NCBI GenBank assembly: GCA_963930655.1
Contig: OZ005604.1
Coordinates: 320,001-384,000, forward strand
DNA: 64,000 nt
Source of the DNA: Myrica gale
Lineage: Eukaryota; Streptophyta; Magnoliopsida; Fagales; Myricaceae
Direction: 5' to 3'
This document shows positions 1-13,201 of this stretch, piece by piece. The notes under the pieces were generated by a model. It was not told the origin of the DNA. It saw only the letters and a program-made list of their open reading frames with translations, and did no database searches. Within the stretch, counting starts at the first letter, position 1. Each line of letters starts with the position of its first letter. Made by a program: the position numbers and the translations under genes.

Positions 1-760
1 GTTGAAGATTGTTGTTTTGAGTGTTAACAAGTTGGCCGAGAGTTTGAATTTTGAGTGTTTAATTTTGGCTTTTCGTCGAGCTTGTACCTTCTGAGTTTCA
101 AAATTTTAATAGGTTTATACTGCGTATTGGTTTTGGTTCCTTTGCTATGGTTGGCTCTGTTTTTCTGGGTCTATTTCTCTGTTCTTTAACGTAGATTTGT
201 TTTCTAAATCCTGTGAACAGTATGGACTGTTGGAAGCAAAACAATAATGGTTTCCAGTTTAGTTAGCAGAGCAAAAAGAACACGCTTTTTCGTCTGGTTT
301 CGTGGGTTTTTTTTGTTTATGCTCTATATGGCCAAAGTTCATTATTTTTGTATTTCAATGATAGAGAAACAACTGTTTGTTTCCACTGCTTATGCTGTTG
401 CTTTAGAACTAGTGATTTACATCAGTCTTTTGCTTTAAATGTTTGCTTCGATGTCCCCCCTCTTTCTGGCTGTGGATTTGCAGATGATTGTCTTATTGCT
501 GTAGATGAATATACTGCATAATTGTAAAAGGAATGTGACGAGATACAGAAGATAGTGGTGTTAGAATCAATAAGGTCTTCAGTTGGCGATCTGTTTTTTT
601 TCACCTCTTAGATGTACAGGAGATATCGACTTATGGAGGGTTTTTGTTTTTCTCTTTCTTTTTGTTTTTGTTGAATAAAATCTACTTATAAGGTTTTTTT
701 TTCCTTGGAGTGTTAACTAAATTTCCATCCATGTTTGCATTTGCAGACGTAGACGTTGAG
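1..760 (+). promoter_or_regulatory. Leader and upstream region of the CCCH gene
   Basis: T-rich, intron-like sequence runs up to a splice acceptor (tttgcag, ending at 746), just 14 bases before the chosen ATG at 761. This looks like a 5'-UTR intron. Short reading frames here match nothing I recognise. The transcription start is not visible and may lie outside the window. Confidence 0.45.
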
Positions 761-3700
761 ATGGATTTTTCGGAATCTACGAAAGTTGTGTACGATAGAA
801 TCCATAAAATAGAGCCAGAAAATGTCTCCAAGATTATCGGGTATCTTCTGTTACAAGACCATGGTGAACGGGAAATGATCCGGTTGGCTTTTAGCCCTGA
901 TAATTTGATCCACTCTTTGATCAACAGAGCCAAAACCGAGCTTGGCTTATCCAAGCCGCTGGTTTCTGCCCCCGTCTCACCCTCTCTGGTGAACCAAGTA
1001 CCGGTCTCAGACCTGCCTTTACAGTTCACACCCTACTCGCCGGCTTTGTCACGCCCAATTTCTTCTCCAACAACACTACGAGGTCTAAGTACCTACTGGG
1101 AACCCCAAGTGGTTGCTGATCAGCAACCGGTGCATAATATAGATTACGTCCCACCGTCTTATTCAGATTCGACTGTCGATGAATATTGTCTCCAGAATCA
1201 AATGCAGTTCTTGACTTTGGAAGATCGGCTAGAATCTGCCAGTTTAGCTGGTTCAGATTTTTCGAACAATTATTATTACCCAGAATCTACATATGGTGTG
1301 AGAACTGGTCGGAGGTCTCCAAGCTTGCCTGAATTTCCCGTCAAGGTTTGTCATTACTTTAATAAGGGGTTTTGTAAACACGGGAACAACTGTAGGTACT
1401 TCCATGGCCATCCCATGCCAGAAAGCTTTCCTCAGATTTTTAGTCCAACTTCCAATGAGCTTGCTAATGACGATCACATCTTGTCTCCTGGGTCTCTTGA
1501 GAAGCTTGAAATGGAGTTAACAGAGCTTTTGAAATCGAGAAGAGGGTTTCCGGTTTCGATCGCTTCACTGCCGATGATTTATTATGAGAAGTTTAGGAGG
1601 ACCCTTCAGGCTGAAGGGTACCTTACAGAGAGCCAGAGACATGGTAAGGCTGGTTATAGTCTAACAAAGCTGCTTGCTCGGTTGAAGAACAGCATTCGTC
1701 TCATTGACAGGTAGATCTTTTAGTCTTATAGGTGTTTCACAAATAGCTAAGTCACTTAGCTCAACTTTGAGAGTTTATTGTTTGAGTTACAGGCCTCATG
1801 GGCAGCACTCAGTTATCTTGGCAGAAGATGTCTCCAAGTACTTGGAGTATTCTGGTGAGCGAAGTGATCCTGGTGGAATTGTTGCTGGTTCTCGACAGAT
1901 TTATCTAACCTTTCCGGCTGAGAGTACTTTCACAGAGCAAAATGTTTCAAACTACTTCAAGTAAGGAAATCCAGGCACTTGGGAACTTATTTAGCACTTG
2001 TGCTAATTCTGGAATTTGGTCCTTAGATTTTCAAGTCTTGATATTTTGATATTTTATGTTGTAGCAAATTTGGGCCGGTCCAAGATGTCAGGATTCCTTT
2101 CCAACAGAAGAGGATGTTTGGTTTTGTCACCTTTGTTTATACGGAGACTGTCAAGCAAATTTTAGCCAAAGGGAATCCTCATTTTGTATGTGGGGCTCGT
2201 GTTCTGGTGAAACCTTACAGGGAAAAGTCTAGACTTGTTGACAGGTAAATCTTTTCTGTTTGTTTAAAGATGACGTAACTGTGGTTTTCTTTAATGTTCC
2301 AAGATTCTGCTACTGCTGTTTTTCTTGCTCTCTTATGCTTCTATATTTTCACCTCCTTCATTTCAGCAAAAACTAGCGGTTCCTGCTGTATTTTTCATTG
2401 ATGATTGTGGTCTGTAATATCAGTTCTTAATAAAAATATATGGCCTGCTGAAGTGCTTGTCCTCTTATAATTATTATCAACTTGTTAATTTTACGTTTTC
2501 CTTCCCAACTTTAGCTCCTTTATAGTGTGCAAACACATCTTTTGGCGGGAGGAACTGCTGGCACCTCTGATTTCTTCTGTCGGCTACTTATCTTGGTTCC
2601 TGAATTTGCGAGATCTTTTAGATTAGCTTTCCATTGATTTTTCTCCTCACTAAACAGCTTCTTTGTCATAGTTGGTGGTATTATAGCAGTGGGAGCCATT
2701 GCTTTTCTACTTTAGTACAAATAGGATTATCCCAAATTGGAGGGCAAGCATTAGGTAGTTCCAGAGTATCTTTTCCTTTATGGAAATAAAAGTGTTAGGC
2801 AGTCCATGCTGTAATTAATTGTTTGATACGATGTTGATAGCCATGTATTCCTTTCAGTAATCACATCAATAATAGATCAAGTTCCTAGCTTCACCTTTTC
2901 CAAGTTTGCATCATTTTGGATTTCCAGCTGGTTTGTGTCCCTTGACAAAACTGTGTGCTTTTCTTTTGGACCTATCTTTCTTTGTGAATCATTGGATAAT
3001 GCTACTTTAGTTTGCAACCCAGTTTTCTTCCTACTTTCCCAAAACAAATGATGATTTTTGCACTGTTTCAGGGAAGTCATCATCTTTAGAGAATACCCCT
3101 TCTCTTTGTTTCCTGCCTTTGAAACATTCAGAAATTTAAACGAATCTTGTAAATATCCTTGAGAAATTGTTTCCAACTTTGAATTGGAATTCAAACCGAT
3201 GTTGTATGGTGATTCTCAATCATTGTTGTTAGGGATAATGTTCAGAGTTGGCTACCTTGGGTGTTGTACTGAAATTTTTTTCTTGTGTAGGACGTATGCA
3301 GATAAAATGCAGCACTCTATGTATTATGCATCGCACTTCATGGATGGAGATTCTGAGCTTAATTCGAGTGAGTAAAATGTTCAAACTAGTGAAGCGATCC
3401 ATTTTGGTTTTTATTTGGTTCACGAGATCTTAGATAATCTTTTTGATGGGGTTTTTTCTGCTTGTTTTTTTCTTCCCCAGTGGTAAGAGTTTGTGATAAT
3501 TCAAGACTGCTCAGGAGGCAGCTCATCGAAGAACATGAGCAAGCACTTGAACTCGAGTGGGGGCGTCTGTCGGAGTTGCAACTAACCCCTAAACCCACGT
3601 CCTGTCATCCTTATTTTGGACACTCAATGGATGAATTGAAGCTCTCTGAAGGTTTAATCTCTTTTGGGTTTTTAAAGAAGTGTAGCAGTTAACTTTTTTC

Positions 3701-4060
3701 CAATTTTTCTTCGTGACTAAACTCCCTTGCGCAATATTGTAGCCCATGCAGAACAAGCAGAGTTCCCATCCGCTGAACAATTGAATTATTTGCTGGATGT
3801 TTTGAACAAGGGTTCCACCAGTGACAACAATATCAGGCATATAAGAACCAATTACAGTGACCAGGATAGGTATGCAGATGTATATAATATACTTCCTTAC
3901 TATAATTTTTTTGTATATTTGGAGTTTTAAATTAGTTTTATTGTTCCAGTAATTGTCTCTGATTAGAATTAGCTTAATCCCTTGCAGCACCCAAGGACTT
4001 AACCTTCCAGAGAGCCCATTTGCATCAGCTATAGGGAGTGGCATTCCAGCTGTTATATAG
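761..4060 (+). CDS. CCCH zinc finger, LOTUS and RRM protein (C3H18/46/53-like)
   Basis: Predicted RNA-binding protein of 581 residues. Coding exons read as 761-1710, 1793-1960, 2065-2244, 3291-3367, 3481-3651, 3743-3869 and 3988-4060, all with GT-AG borders and consistent phase. The start is the ATG at 761 ([10 protein letters not shown]), because the in-frame ATG at 710 lies before a splice acceptor. The N-terminus (about 1-70) is the conserved helical region of this plant subfamily. A C-x7-C-x5-C-x3-H zinc finger sits near residues 196-214. Next comes a winged-helix LOTUS/OST-HTH-like stretch (about 247-335), then an RRM (about 350-430) with RNP-like QIYLTFP and MFGFVTF, split by an intron. 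The tail is Glu-rich and ends SGIPAVI. Arabidopsis relatives are C3H18, C3H46 and C3H53 (recalled). Role in mRNA metabolism is inferred from domains. No break was seen. Confidence 0.88.
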
Positions 4061-7000
4061 AGACTTAGACACCGGAATTATAGAAGTAGAAGAATGAAAT
4101 TCCAAAACTAATTAAAGGACTTGATACAACAGGACTTACTTTTGCACCTTTCTGAATTGCTCCTCGACATGGCGGATTAGTCTGCTCCATAGGTGTTCAT
4201 ACCAGCTGAGGGTCACAGAAGTCGGTTCTCCATTTTACTCTTGGCGGTGGAGATGGCAAAGAAGAATGATACATAATCGCTAATATGTAACAAATTTCCG
4301 AACTTTGTATGTTCGTTCTTTATTTTCTTTCAACGTTCTCACAAAGGCACCCAGGAGAGCTTGTGGGTCTTTAGAAGAGTAAGTAGTATAGTCCGCCGGG
4401 CCTTGGCTGAAGAAGAAATTATGTAGAGGAAAATAGAGAATAAAGAAGGTTTCAGAGAAAGGTGTAGAGATCTCTGCAACACTGAGAGACACAGATGTCA
4501 ATAAATTAATTAAATCTATACGTAGTTTCAGCTTTTACCCCATAGATTTTTGCTGCACTTTTTCACTGTCATGTGCTAGATTACTCAACTGTATTCAAGG
4601 AGCGGCGGCTGCTAAACTCGAAAATCTTCATGCACAATGCAGCTCTCCCAATCTATCTGATCCAAAGCAAACACCTTGTAAAAGAAAGGAATTTGCGCAC
4701 ATTTTGCAGCTCGGTTCCACCATTCTATCAACATATTGGTACCAGAGATGATAAGACCCATAAATGGCGGAACCAAAGGTGCATAATTATCGTCTGTTGT
4801 GCGGTGTATGCGTGTCTGTCTCGTCCTTTGTCCCTTTTTTCTTTCTTTATTTTTTTTAAAAAAATTGTCGCTTCAATTATTTAGCCTTTTTCAGCAATAG
4901 GACAGTCTCTCTCCCCCCACCTTAGTCTGGCTGCTATATAATGACGAAGTCCCCCATTGTCAGCCAATAAGATTTCCTTTTTCACTTTGGCCAGGAAATG
5001 CATGTTCTCAAAGTAGCCTCTTGATGCGGGCGTTTGATGAAAGTGAAGAGAGTTGTGGACCTGGTTTTGATTTTGTCTGAGATTTGTGGACCCCTGATGG
5101 CATCCACTGATCTGCGAGGTAAGTGAAGGGCTTATAATTTCATTCATCAAGTTTGTATTTTACAGCTAATTAAGTTTGTGCAGCACTCCACCCCCCAGAA
5201 ATTAAAAGGTTTTAAGGAGAATTTATAAATGAAAAACTTTGCTAGTGGATTACATAATAATTTGAGCTTTCTAAGCCATCACCTTCTCCTGGAGTCCTTG
5301 CACAATTGTTTAATGTGGGTTGTATGGTTCTCTGAAGACTTAAAGACCATTCAAAGCATTTGGGCTACCTATATGCTTCATCAATTACCAACTTAAAATG
5401 GGATTTTGCTGGCAGTTGAACATTTTTAAAAAATCTATAGTGTTTATATACGAGAGAGAGAGGAGCTGCTGTCACATGAGAAGGGACAGTGACATAAATG
5501 CGTCGTACTAAATTGAAGAAGCAGCCACGGGCACTACTCTCTATGCTTCTTGGAGTCTTGGTGGTGTTGGCGAAAGCCTGTTATTTGAGAAACTAATGGA
5601 CCAGACAAGGTTGACCTCGTACGGCTGAGTGAACACATGCAGAGGTTCTTAAAAGTATCAGTACCGCATATTGCAGCGCTGGGAACGCAGTACTTGAGAA
5701 AAATTGAGAACGATGGCCCAAGTGCGCAATAAAATTGTCCAAAAAATGTACAGTGATACAAGCAAAAAATACCTGCTGCCTGAACTTGAACTATATCTAT
5801 CCCTCTCCACGGCGTCATATCATTGTATAGCATTTCACTCGGAACTGTGTCGCTCAAGTTGGCACCGAAAACATTTTCCGGTGTTCTTGTTGTGACAGAT
5901 TTGTAATTTATCTAGTGTTTTTTTTAATCTCTCACTTAATTTTTTGATTTTTTTGAATATTTGAAAGCTGGCAAGGTGGTTATCCACTCCGTTCATGTCA
6001 TCAAACAGAAACACATTAAGTAAATATTAGAAAAGTTGTGGCATTTTACGGTAATGTATGAAATCATACTTATAAGTTTATTCAGAAAAAGAAAGCAAAC
6101 GTAAATATAGAAGCTGATGATATGTGTTAATTTCAGACGAGAAGGGTAGATGGCTAAATCTGAATACTATCTGCCCAATAAAGATGACATGAACACTTTT
6201 TCATTAACAGGAACGAAACCAACCAGAAGAAAAATTGAAAGGAAGCCCTTTGTGTGTGCATGTTTTCCAACCCCAGAGCTAGTGCTCTACAATTCATGGC
6301 AATTTGGTTTTTCTCAGATTAGTTCTACACATAGACATAACCGAAGGCACTTATATTTGTTCTGACACAAATTTCCAAGTAGTTACAGGGAGGATTCTGC
6401 AGAAATATAGTATGAATTTATCATATAATCCACCATCCTTGTACAAGATATAAAATAACAACCGAGTGGCAGATTTAAGTACATTGACCATCACATAAAA
6501 ATCATTGGAAATAGAAGCAAGGATGAGGTACATGAAAAGACATTAAACTCCCCACTATCCATCAAACCTGAAGAAAAAGAGCATGTCCAAGATCTGTTCT
6601 CCAAGATCTTAGCATATATACATGAACTTATTAGTGCAGCATTTTAAGTTATGATACCATGCAACTTTGAATCCTCAGAAAAGCAAGCTGGCACTTATAA
6701 AAAGAAAAGAAAAGAAAAGAAAAGCAAGCTGGCCCAAGCAGCAATAAATGCAAAGCCACCAAATGGAGCTAAGGTGGCATACTTTCTGTCCTCGAGGAAA
6801 GCCACAGTATAACACCTAAAAGATCCGAAAACCATTTCCCAACAATTAACTCGACCTTTAAATCATATGAAGTCAGTATGAACATTTCATTTGATAATTG
6901 TTTCCATAACAGAGACATTTGAACAAGCAACTCTGAAGTACAGTGCTATAACCCCTCCATAAGGAATCTACACAGATGGTTGCAAATATTATTAACTTCT

Positions 7001-8425
7001 TCATTCTTTACCCTGGCTGAGATTCAAACTGTTATGGAAACAATTTATTAACTCATAAGAATGTTCAGTTTCTAGTTTCATCAAACCTAGTCAATTTAGA
7101 ATACACAGATGGTTGCAAATATTATTAACTTCTTCATTCTTTACCCTGGCTGCTAAACAAGATTCAAACTGAAGATATTCCACCCCCCCCTTTCCCTCCC
7201 TCTCTCTCTTTCTCTCCCTCTCTTAATTACTGAGGTTGAGGAGTAGGTGGAAGGTTGTTATACAATGAAAGAATGCACCATTGGGAGGCAAACCTTTTTA
7301 ATGAATGTGTGATTTTAGGAATATATACCTAGGTTGACTACTTGATCATTGTGTCATCTACTTCCAAAATTGGGTTAGGGAAGAAAAGGGGATATAAAGA
7401 AATAAGCCATAGGTCTTCATCTTGTCCATGTAGGACGCTAATCCAATATTTTAGGTAAGAACTCCCATAGCAACAAAGTAAACAGTTGGAGACACTAATG
7501 TTTCCTACGTACAACTGTAAGATAAGACAACAAAATTTTGCAATGTCAAGTAGAATATAAAAGTTCTGGCATTCCATATTTTCCAACAGGAATATATTAC
7601 CTTTGAGTCAAATTATGCTAACTGCTACGTTACACCAAGGGTTTTGAGGCTGATTTTTCTCCAAATGGACTCAAGGAACTTGTTTGTTTCTAAAAAATTA
7701 TGCTCAGACATCATATCTGCTTCTCAAATCCTGTATGTCAATGCATTCTACAGGTAGCCCTCTAGGTGATCAAGACTACCATGACTTTGGAGACTAGTTG
7801 CTCAGCACAGAAAGTTAAACGAGTTGTAGTTCAGGTGTACAAAGGACACAGGTAACGACTTGTAGCAAAGTCAAGAATCAAAGCAGCCTGATTGGGCCTA
7901 GTCCGTTAGCAATCCGCGTTCTAACCCTCCTCGTTTCTGTACACATGCACCTCTGCTGATAACAATGCATTGCGTTGTGTCGCTGACTCTGCAAAGTAGA
8001 ACATGCAGAAGATAATCGAATAACCTTCTGTGACATCTCAATTTGGTCTCTGCAGGCAAGTTGAGTTCTTTGAATGAATAACGCGTAAGTTGGTGCTGTT
8101 GATACAAGATGAGAGGTCGCATTCAACTGTGCAATTCTTACATACAAGGGGATTAGTTGAATTCTTGAATTGCCAGGAAAAGTCATCAAGTGTAACAGCT
8201 ATCAGTGACTAATTACGTGTTTGTAAACAACGGCAATTAGAATTAACCATATTCTAGACACAAGTTTCACTCCGTAAAACAGTGCACCCCCTAAAACCAT
8301 CTGGGGTTAATGTTGCATTGGCCTCTAACCAAGTGTGAGAGACATATTTGTACAGTTAAATCTAAATTTTGTCTAAAGAATGCTAAAAATAAACTCCAAA
8401 CTGGTCTTCCTCCTTGATTAGAATG
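4061..8425. other. Intergenic stretch, no gene recognised
   Basis: It begins with the likely 3' UTR of the CCCH gene and ends before the J-domain gene on the other strand. It holds an AAAAG microsatellite near 6700, a CT-rich patch near 7190-7220 and a 51-bp direct repeat (listed). Reading frames up to about 107 codons occur on both strands, but none shows a recognisable domain or splice pattern. I see no gene here. Confidence 0.5.
6969..7152. repeat. 51-bp direct repeat, 133 bp apart
   Basis: The same 51 bases occur at 6969-7019 and 7102-7152, each followed closely by gattcaaact. The spacer lets this read as a partial tandem duplication of about 133 bp. A 15-nt inverted pair (aattgtttccataac near 6895 and its complement near 7030) overlaps it. 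No function is implied. Confidence 0.8.
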
Positions 8426-10549
8426 TTATGTATTTGCTTCTGTAGCAGCATGAAGCAGTTCGTCTGGAGTTGCAGCCGGGTCTAGATCCCAACACTTATC
8501 TGGCAAATTATTCCCTTCTTCTTTCAGCGGACAAGATGGCACCTGGTGTGAAAAGCGTAACATCTCTCTTCGTGCAATCCATCGAATGGCTTTTTTGTCT
8601 GTATCTCTCCTATATACTGTCTTGAAACCAGCCAATTTGACAAGGGGTGTAACACAAACACCGAGCTCTTCCGAGTAATCATCAAGAACCTCCACCATTT
8701 CATACTGGTGCCTTACTTCATCTGGGGTTGATCTGTTCCAGTCTCGTGACCAATTCCGATAAACAGCCCAAATATCTCCACTTCTGGGGTATATGCGAAC
8801 ACAGCCTCCCCTACCAGCTTTTTCCCGGCTAAGAACATGAGAGAAAATGTTAACTTGGTCAACAACATCTAAGTTCCATGCTCTGAAATTTCCACAAGAT
8901 TTGGTAAACCCACAATCCAACCAGTTCACTATCCCAAACTCACTATCAGTTTTGGAGTTCAAGTAAGTGATAAGAATCTTGAATGGTTCAACCGAGATGA
9001 CCTCACGGATCAGACAGTACAAGCGAGGCATACCATCTTCTTCATCATATAACGCCCATATTTGTTTAGGCTTGAAGCATTCCTCTGATCTGTCTTTGTC
9101 AAAATCATGGAAGTCAGGGTCAGGGACCATTAGTGAGATCGGTCTGGTTTTCTTTGGCTCTAATTGATGACCAGACGCACCGAAATCTGCTATTTTAGGT
9201 GCTTCTCGAGTCACTTCAGAATGATCCGCTTCTCTCGGTGCTTTTGCATTCTGCTTAATCGCAGCAGCTGCTTCTGATGCTAACTTCATCTCTATCAATT
9301 TCTTCTGAATTTCTGTCCGTGCCTTTTCAATCAGCAACTTTCTAGCATCAAATGCAGGTGCAACAGAGCAACGTCTAGTTGGAAGTTCACTCGGATTGTT
9401 CAACTTGGGATCAAGTCCGTTACTTGCATTTCCATCAGCCAATCTAGCTTCTGAAGCAGGTTTCAATTCCCTGTCTTCATACCCATTTCTAAAACTGGAT
9501 CCCACAACCACCTTCCTTTTCTTTTCAGCTCTCCCAGACTTAGATTCTGGAGGTTCACAGCAGCCACTGGGTGGACTTATATTAGCAACATCATTTTCAA
9601 TGGAATGTTTTCTGTTGGCTCCTGTTTTAACCTTTGCTTTTGCCCGATTAACATGCCCATTAGCCTGATAGATGTCAGCGGAAATGGTAGATGGTCCATT
9701 GGGACCTGCAATTCCAGTAGAAGTACCAGAGAGAGAGCTCCACTGAAATGAGACATTTGAAACATATTCATATCCACGTCCAGAATGGAATCCTGAGACC
9801 CCATTTCCTGCAACAAAGGCAGCACTGGCAGGGATACAAGTAACACCATCAAACCCGTGACTTCCATACCCGTTTCCAGGCAAGTGTGACCAAGGACAAT
9901 AAGGAAAAGAACCATTTGCTGGGGCTGTCCCAGTTTCTACAGCAATGAAAACACCGCGACAGTTCTTACAAGAAAGTCTCTTATTCACATACTTCCGCAG
10001 ATACTCGTACTGAATTTTGCAAGAGGTGCAAACAGTCCAGAAAGTGTCAAGTCTTCCATGAGAAGTTGGTGAATTGGAACAATTGCTGAAACCTGCAACC
10101 CCTGTAGCATGAATCGAAGATAGGTTTGTCTGGTTAACCCCGGATGTTAATTGCTTGTTTCTCTTGAGATCATAAGAGCTCCTCTTAGAACTATCAGACA
10201 GTAATGTCCATGCTTCAGAGACAAGTCTAAATGCCCCATCAGCTCCCACGGACTTATTCTTATCAGGGTGGAGCAACACTGCCATCTTCTTGTACTGTTT
10301 CTTTACAGCATCTTTATCCGCAAAAGGCTTCAACCCAAGAATTGAATAATAATCCAATTCGCCATTGTATCTAGCCTCAGAAGCAATATAAACTTCAAAT
10401 GTGGTCACCATCTGAGATATACCCTCGAGTCCCGGACACAATGCTTTAGCCTTCAATGCATAATTCTTTGCACCAGAAAAGTCTTTATCGGCAAATCGCT
10501 TCTCGGCTATCTCTTTCGCCTTAAGAGACTCATCTACGTTTGCTTCCAT
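8426..10549 (-). CDS. J-domain protein with DUF3444
   Basis: Single-exon, 707-residue Hsp40-like co-chaperone of the plant DnaJ/DUF3444 class. The N-terminal helical region (MEANVDESLKAKEIAEKRFA) leads into a J domain at about 66-130, with the essential HPD at 94-96 (LLHPDKN). A zinc-ribbon-like region near 175-200 has two CxxC pairs (CTSC, CKNC). A low-complexity middle with a basic stretch (GRAEKKRKVVV) could be a nuclear signal. The C-terminal DUF3444 domain (about 480-690) contains IWALYDEEDGMPRLYCLI and a second IWAVYRNW copy. J domains stimulate Hsp70 ATPase; the client is unknown. The start ATG opens the family N-terminus directly. A leader intron is likely, because splice-like signals lie upstream. 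Frame is intact. Confidence 0.92.
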   Translation of the reverse strand: MEANVDESLKAKEIAEKRFADKDFSGAKNYALKAKALCPGLEGISQMVTTFEVYIASEARYNGELDYYSILGLKPFADKDAVKKQYKKMAVLLHPDKNKSVGADGAFRLVSEAWTLLSDSSKRSSYDLKRNKQLTSGVNQTNLSSIHATGVAGFSNCSNSPTSHGRLDTFWTVCTSCKIQYEYLRKYVNKRLSCKNCRGVFIAVETGTAPANGSFPYCPWSHLPGNGYGSHGFDGVTCIPASAAFVAGNGVSGFHSGRGYEYVSNVSFQWSSLSGTSTGIAGPNGPSTISADIYQANGHVNRAKAKVKTGANRKHSIENDVANISPPSGCCEPPESKSGRAEKKRKVVVGSSFRNGYEDRELKPASEARLADGNASNGLDPKLNNPSELPTRRCSVAPAFDARKLLIEKARTEIQKKLIEMKLASEAAAAIKQNAKAPREADHSEVTREAPKIADFGASGHQLEPKKTRPISLMVPDPDFHDFDKDRSEECFKPKQIWALYDEEDGMPRLYCLIREVISVEPFKILITYLNSKTDSEFGIVNWLDCGFTKSCGNFRAWNLDVVDQVNIFSHVLSREKAGRGGCVRIYPRSGDIWAVYRNWSRDWNRSTPDEVRHQYEMVEVLDDYSEELGVCVTPLVKLAGFKTVYRRDTDKKAIRWIARREMLRFSHQVPSCPLKEEGNNLPDKCWDLDPAATPDELLHAATEANT

Positions 10550-12115
10550 GTAGGAACACTAATCACTTCAAAACCAAACTCCTGATACAAAAATCTATCA
10601 CCAACCTGACATACTTGACTGCGCAAAAAGCCCAATTCTTGGATCAAACATCATTTTTCAGGTCTGCAAATATTAGCTAAAAATGTTTAGGTTACCTTTG
10701 ATACCAAGCATCCACAGTTGTCTACAGTAGAATTCTAGTCAACCAAGTCATACAGGACTTATTTTGGAAAACAGAACACAAACTAAAATAAGAAACAGTT
10801 TCTATTGCTTCCAGTTCAGGCCAATCGATTCCAATCTCCAAGTGGAACTTACACCTTAGTTGGTTCCTAAAAAGCTGAGGAAAAGAAAGGGAAGATCAAA
10901 TCAACCCTGTAAATATCTACATCTTTGATCCAAGCAAGTCATATTGATAAACCAAGTTAAACACTCACTTCTGAACGTTGACTTGCTTCTTTTCTTAGCA
11001 AGTGTACAACATTCACGAAAAGCACCTCGCAATCTCATATGCATACATTGTCCCTAATTTTCTCAGTTACGAAACATTTTGAGCTCCAAAATCCAAAACC
11101 CCCCGTCTCAAAACCCACCAAAGCAAAGAACTTGGCTCGATTCTCATAATCAAAGCGCAAATCGTACTTAGTCCACCCAGATTCAATGCACATGGATCAG
11201 AATTCAAGACCCCAAAACCCTAGAAAAACTTCATTTTTAACTCATGTTTAGCTCTATAATCAAAGAATAAATATACAATTAAAGTGCACAGTACCAATTA
11301 GCACACAAATTAAAGGCAACAAAAAAGTTGCAGACAATTCAGGCACTCACTGAAATTTGAGCAGCAAATGGAGGTGAAGGCTACCCAGATCGCCACGTGT
11401 GCTTGGGAGCTCGAGCAAAAGCAAAAATCAAGATGAGCTACTAGTGAATCTCACTGTACCAAAAACACTAACACAAATACAGAGAAATCCCATTTTTTTA
11501 TACCCGCGCAAACACAAAGTGAAGGGTACCAAATGGGAAAGGGTAGGGTTTTGTCCAATAGAAAATTGGGGAGTGGGGGAAGCGGGTTGATGGGGGTTTT
11601 CGGATCCGGGTCGGAGGGTGGATCCGGTGCCGGCGGGGAATTGGAGGTGCCGGCGGATTGGCGATCTGAAAATGCAGTGGGGGGAATAAGTGATTTTTGT
11701 GGTAATAAAAATAAAACTGGTGATTTTCAGTGGGAGTAAAGTATAAACGGACAGTTAGTGGGATTTAATGGAGGGAATGGTGCTAATGTGCGCTGTGGTG
11801 CGAAATGGCCATGGAGTTGCTTTTTATTTATATCTTTATTTTTCCTCCCCCCGTTGAGGCCTGAGGGTGTGTGGGTGTGGGTGTATTTTTTTTTATTTAT
11901 TTTTCTTCCCCTTTTTTTTAAATTTTTTTTTTATTTCTCTGTCCTAAGCAACGGTGTGTGTGTGTTTGGTAGTGGGTAGAAGTGGACTTTGTGGTTATGA
12001 ATTAGGGCAAGCTAAGCTAAACTTATCACCTAAACTTCCTCTCTCTTTATTCTTTTCTTTGTTATATGAATGAGCATAAAAGTAAACCATATGCTCTAAT
12101 TTTCAATGAATGCTT

Positions 12116-12117
<2 letters not shown>
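10550..12117 (-). promoter_or_regulatory. Leader, leader intron and promoter region of the J-domain gene
   Basis: Read on the minus strand, a donor-like gtgagt near 11347 and an acceptor-like ag just before the ATG suggest a 5'-UTR intron of several hundred bases. A G-box (CACGTG) lies at 11394-11399. A GC-rich island at about 11560-11680 would be promoter or 5' leader. Reading frames on the plus strand over this island look like compositional artefacts. Confidence 0.4.

Positions 12118-12167
<50 letters not shown>
12118..12167. repeat. (TA)n microsatellite
   Basis: About 25 uninterrupted TA units. Confidence 0.95.
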
Positions 12168-12169
<2 letters not shown>

Positions 12170-12548
12170 TAGGTTACAAGTTAGTCATGTAGAGTGAACT
12201 TCCTTTGTCAAAAAAGAGGCATAATTACATCTAAATTCTCGTGATATTGAAAAGTTGCAAATAAGTCTCTAAAATAAAGAAAATGACAAATAGCTCCCTG
12301 AGTTCATATTTTGTTAAAAATAGGCCGCTTTTCTGTACACTCCCATCTTAGACGTTGATTATTTGTAATTTAAATGTACAAATATCTCAATCAGTTATTT
12401 GTCATTTTTCTTACTTCGGCAGCTTATTTGCAACTTTTCAATATCACATAGCGTTTTGGTACGGTTAAATACAATACCAAACTGGCTAACGAGCGGGTTC
12501 GTACACATATATGCATATATATGCTATCCACTAACTTCAGAGATTGAG

Positions 12549-12755
12549 GCGGCGTTTGTTTTTCAATATTTTTACCTCTCAATATTTTTAAATAATCATA
12601 AAATAATTTCTCTCTCCTCATTAAATCATAAAATAATATTATACTATTCAATTAAATCTTCTCTCTCCTCACTTTTTCATGAAATACTATAATTTTTCAC
12701 AAACTCCAATACCCAAAATTTCCAAAACCCCAATATTTCCACAAACAAACACCCC
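12549..12755. mobile_element. MITE, family with GTTTG terminal inverted repeats (copy 1)
   Basis: A 207-bp non-coding element starts gcggcgtttgtt and ends acaaacaaacacccc, so the ends are imperfect inverted repeats. Flanks TTGAG and GTGAG form a 4/5 site duplication. The interior shares CT-rich tctctctcctcac and ttttcac patches with the copies at 36.7 and 45.6 kb, so one family is present. It has no coding capacity. Confidence 0.65.
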
Positions 12756-13201
12756 GTGAGTATAAACTTCGCTTCAAAGTGAACAAGGTTCCATTTTTTT
12801 GTTTTCAAGCATAAAGAAAAAGAGTACTCCCTATTCTTTTTCATACAATATTATCCATTAAAGTTTTCACATAGGATTCTGCTGCATTTGTTGCATCCTG
12901 TGTATTTTTGTATTTGGTGTCGACTCAAGGACAAAGGTGCATGTCCTGTGGATGAAGCAAAGAATAATACGGGAGATTAGAGCTGCGGCAAATGATCAGG
13001 TCATTCTGATGCCTTCGACGTAATCAAACCCCAGCTACTGTGGTGCCTCCAAAAGCTAATTATTAGCTGCATAAACCAGATACGACCCTACATTTTTCCT
13101 TCCAAAGTGGTATCTGCATGCCACACATTTATTAGAGGCCCAATTATATTTGTGAGTTATGGATGTGGAGCAGTACTCCCACATTGTATTTGTATGGTGC
13201 T

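Noticed and set aside
4280-5150. Several 70-105 codon frames between the CCCH and J-domain genes
   Set aside because: No conserved motif, no paired splice sites and ordinary intergenic composition.
9577-9915. 112-codon minus frame
   Set aside because: Alternative frame of the J-domain gene, hydrophobic by chance.
12399-12692. 97-codon frame
   Set aside because: Overlaps the MITE at 12549-12755; composition is that of the element.
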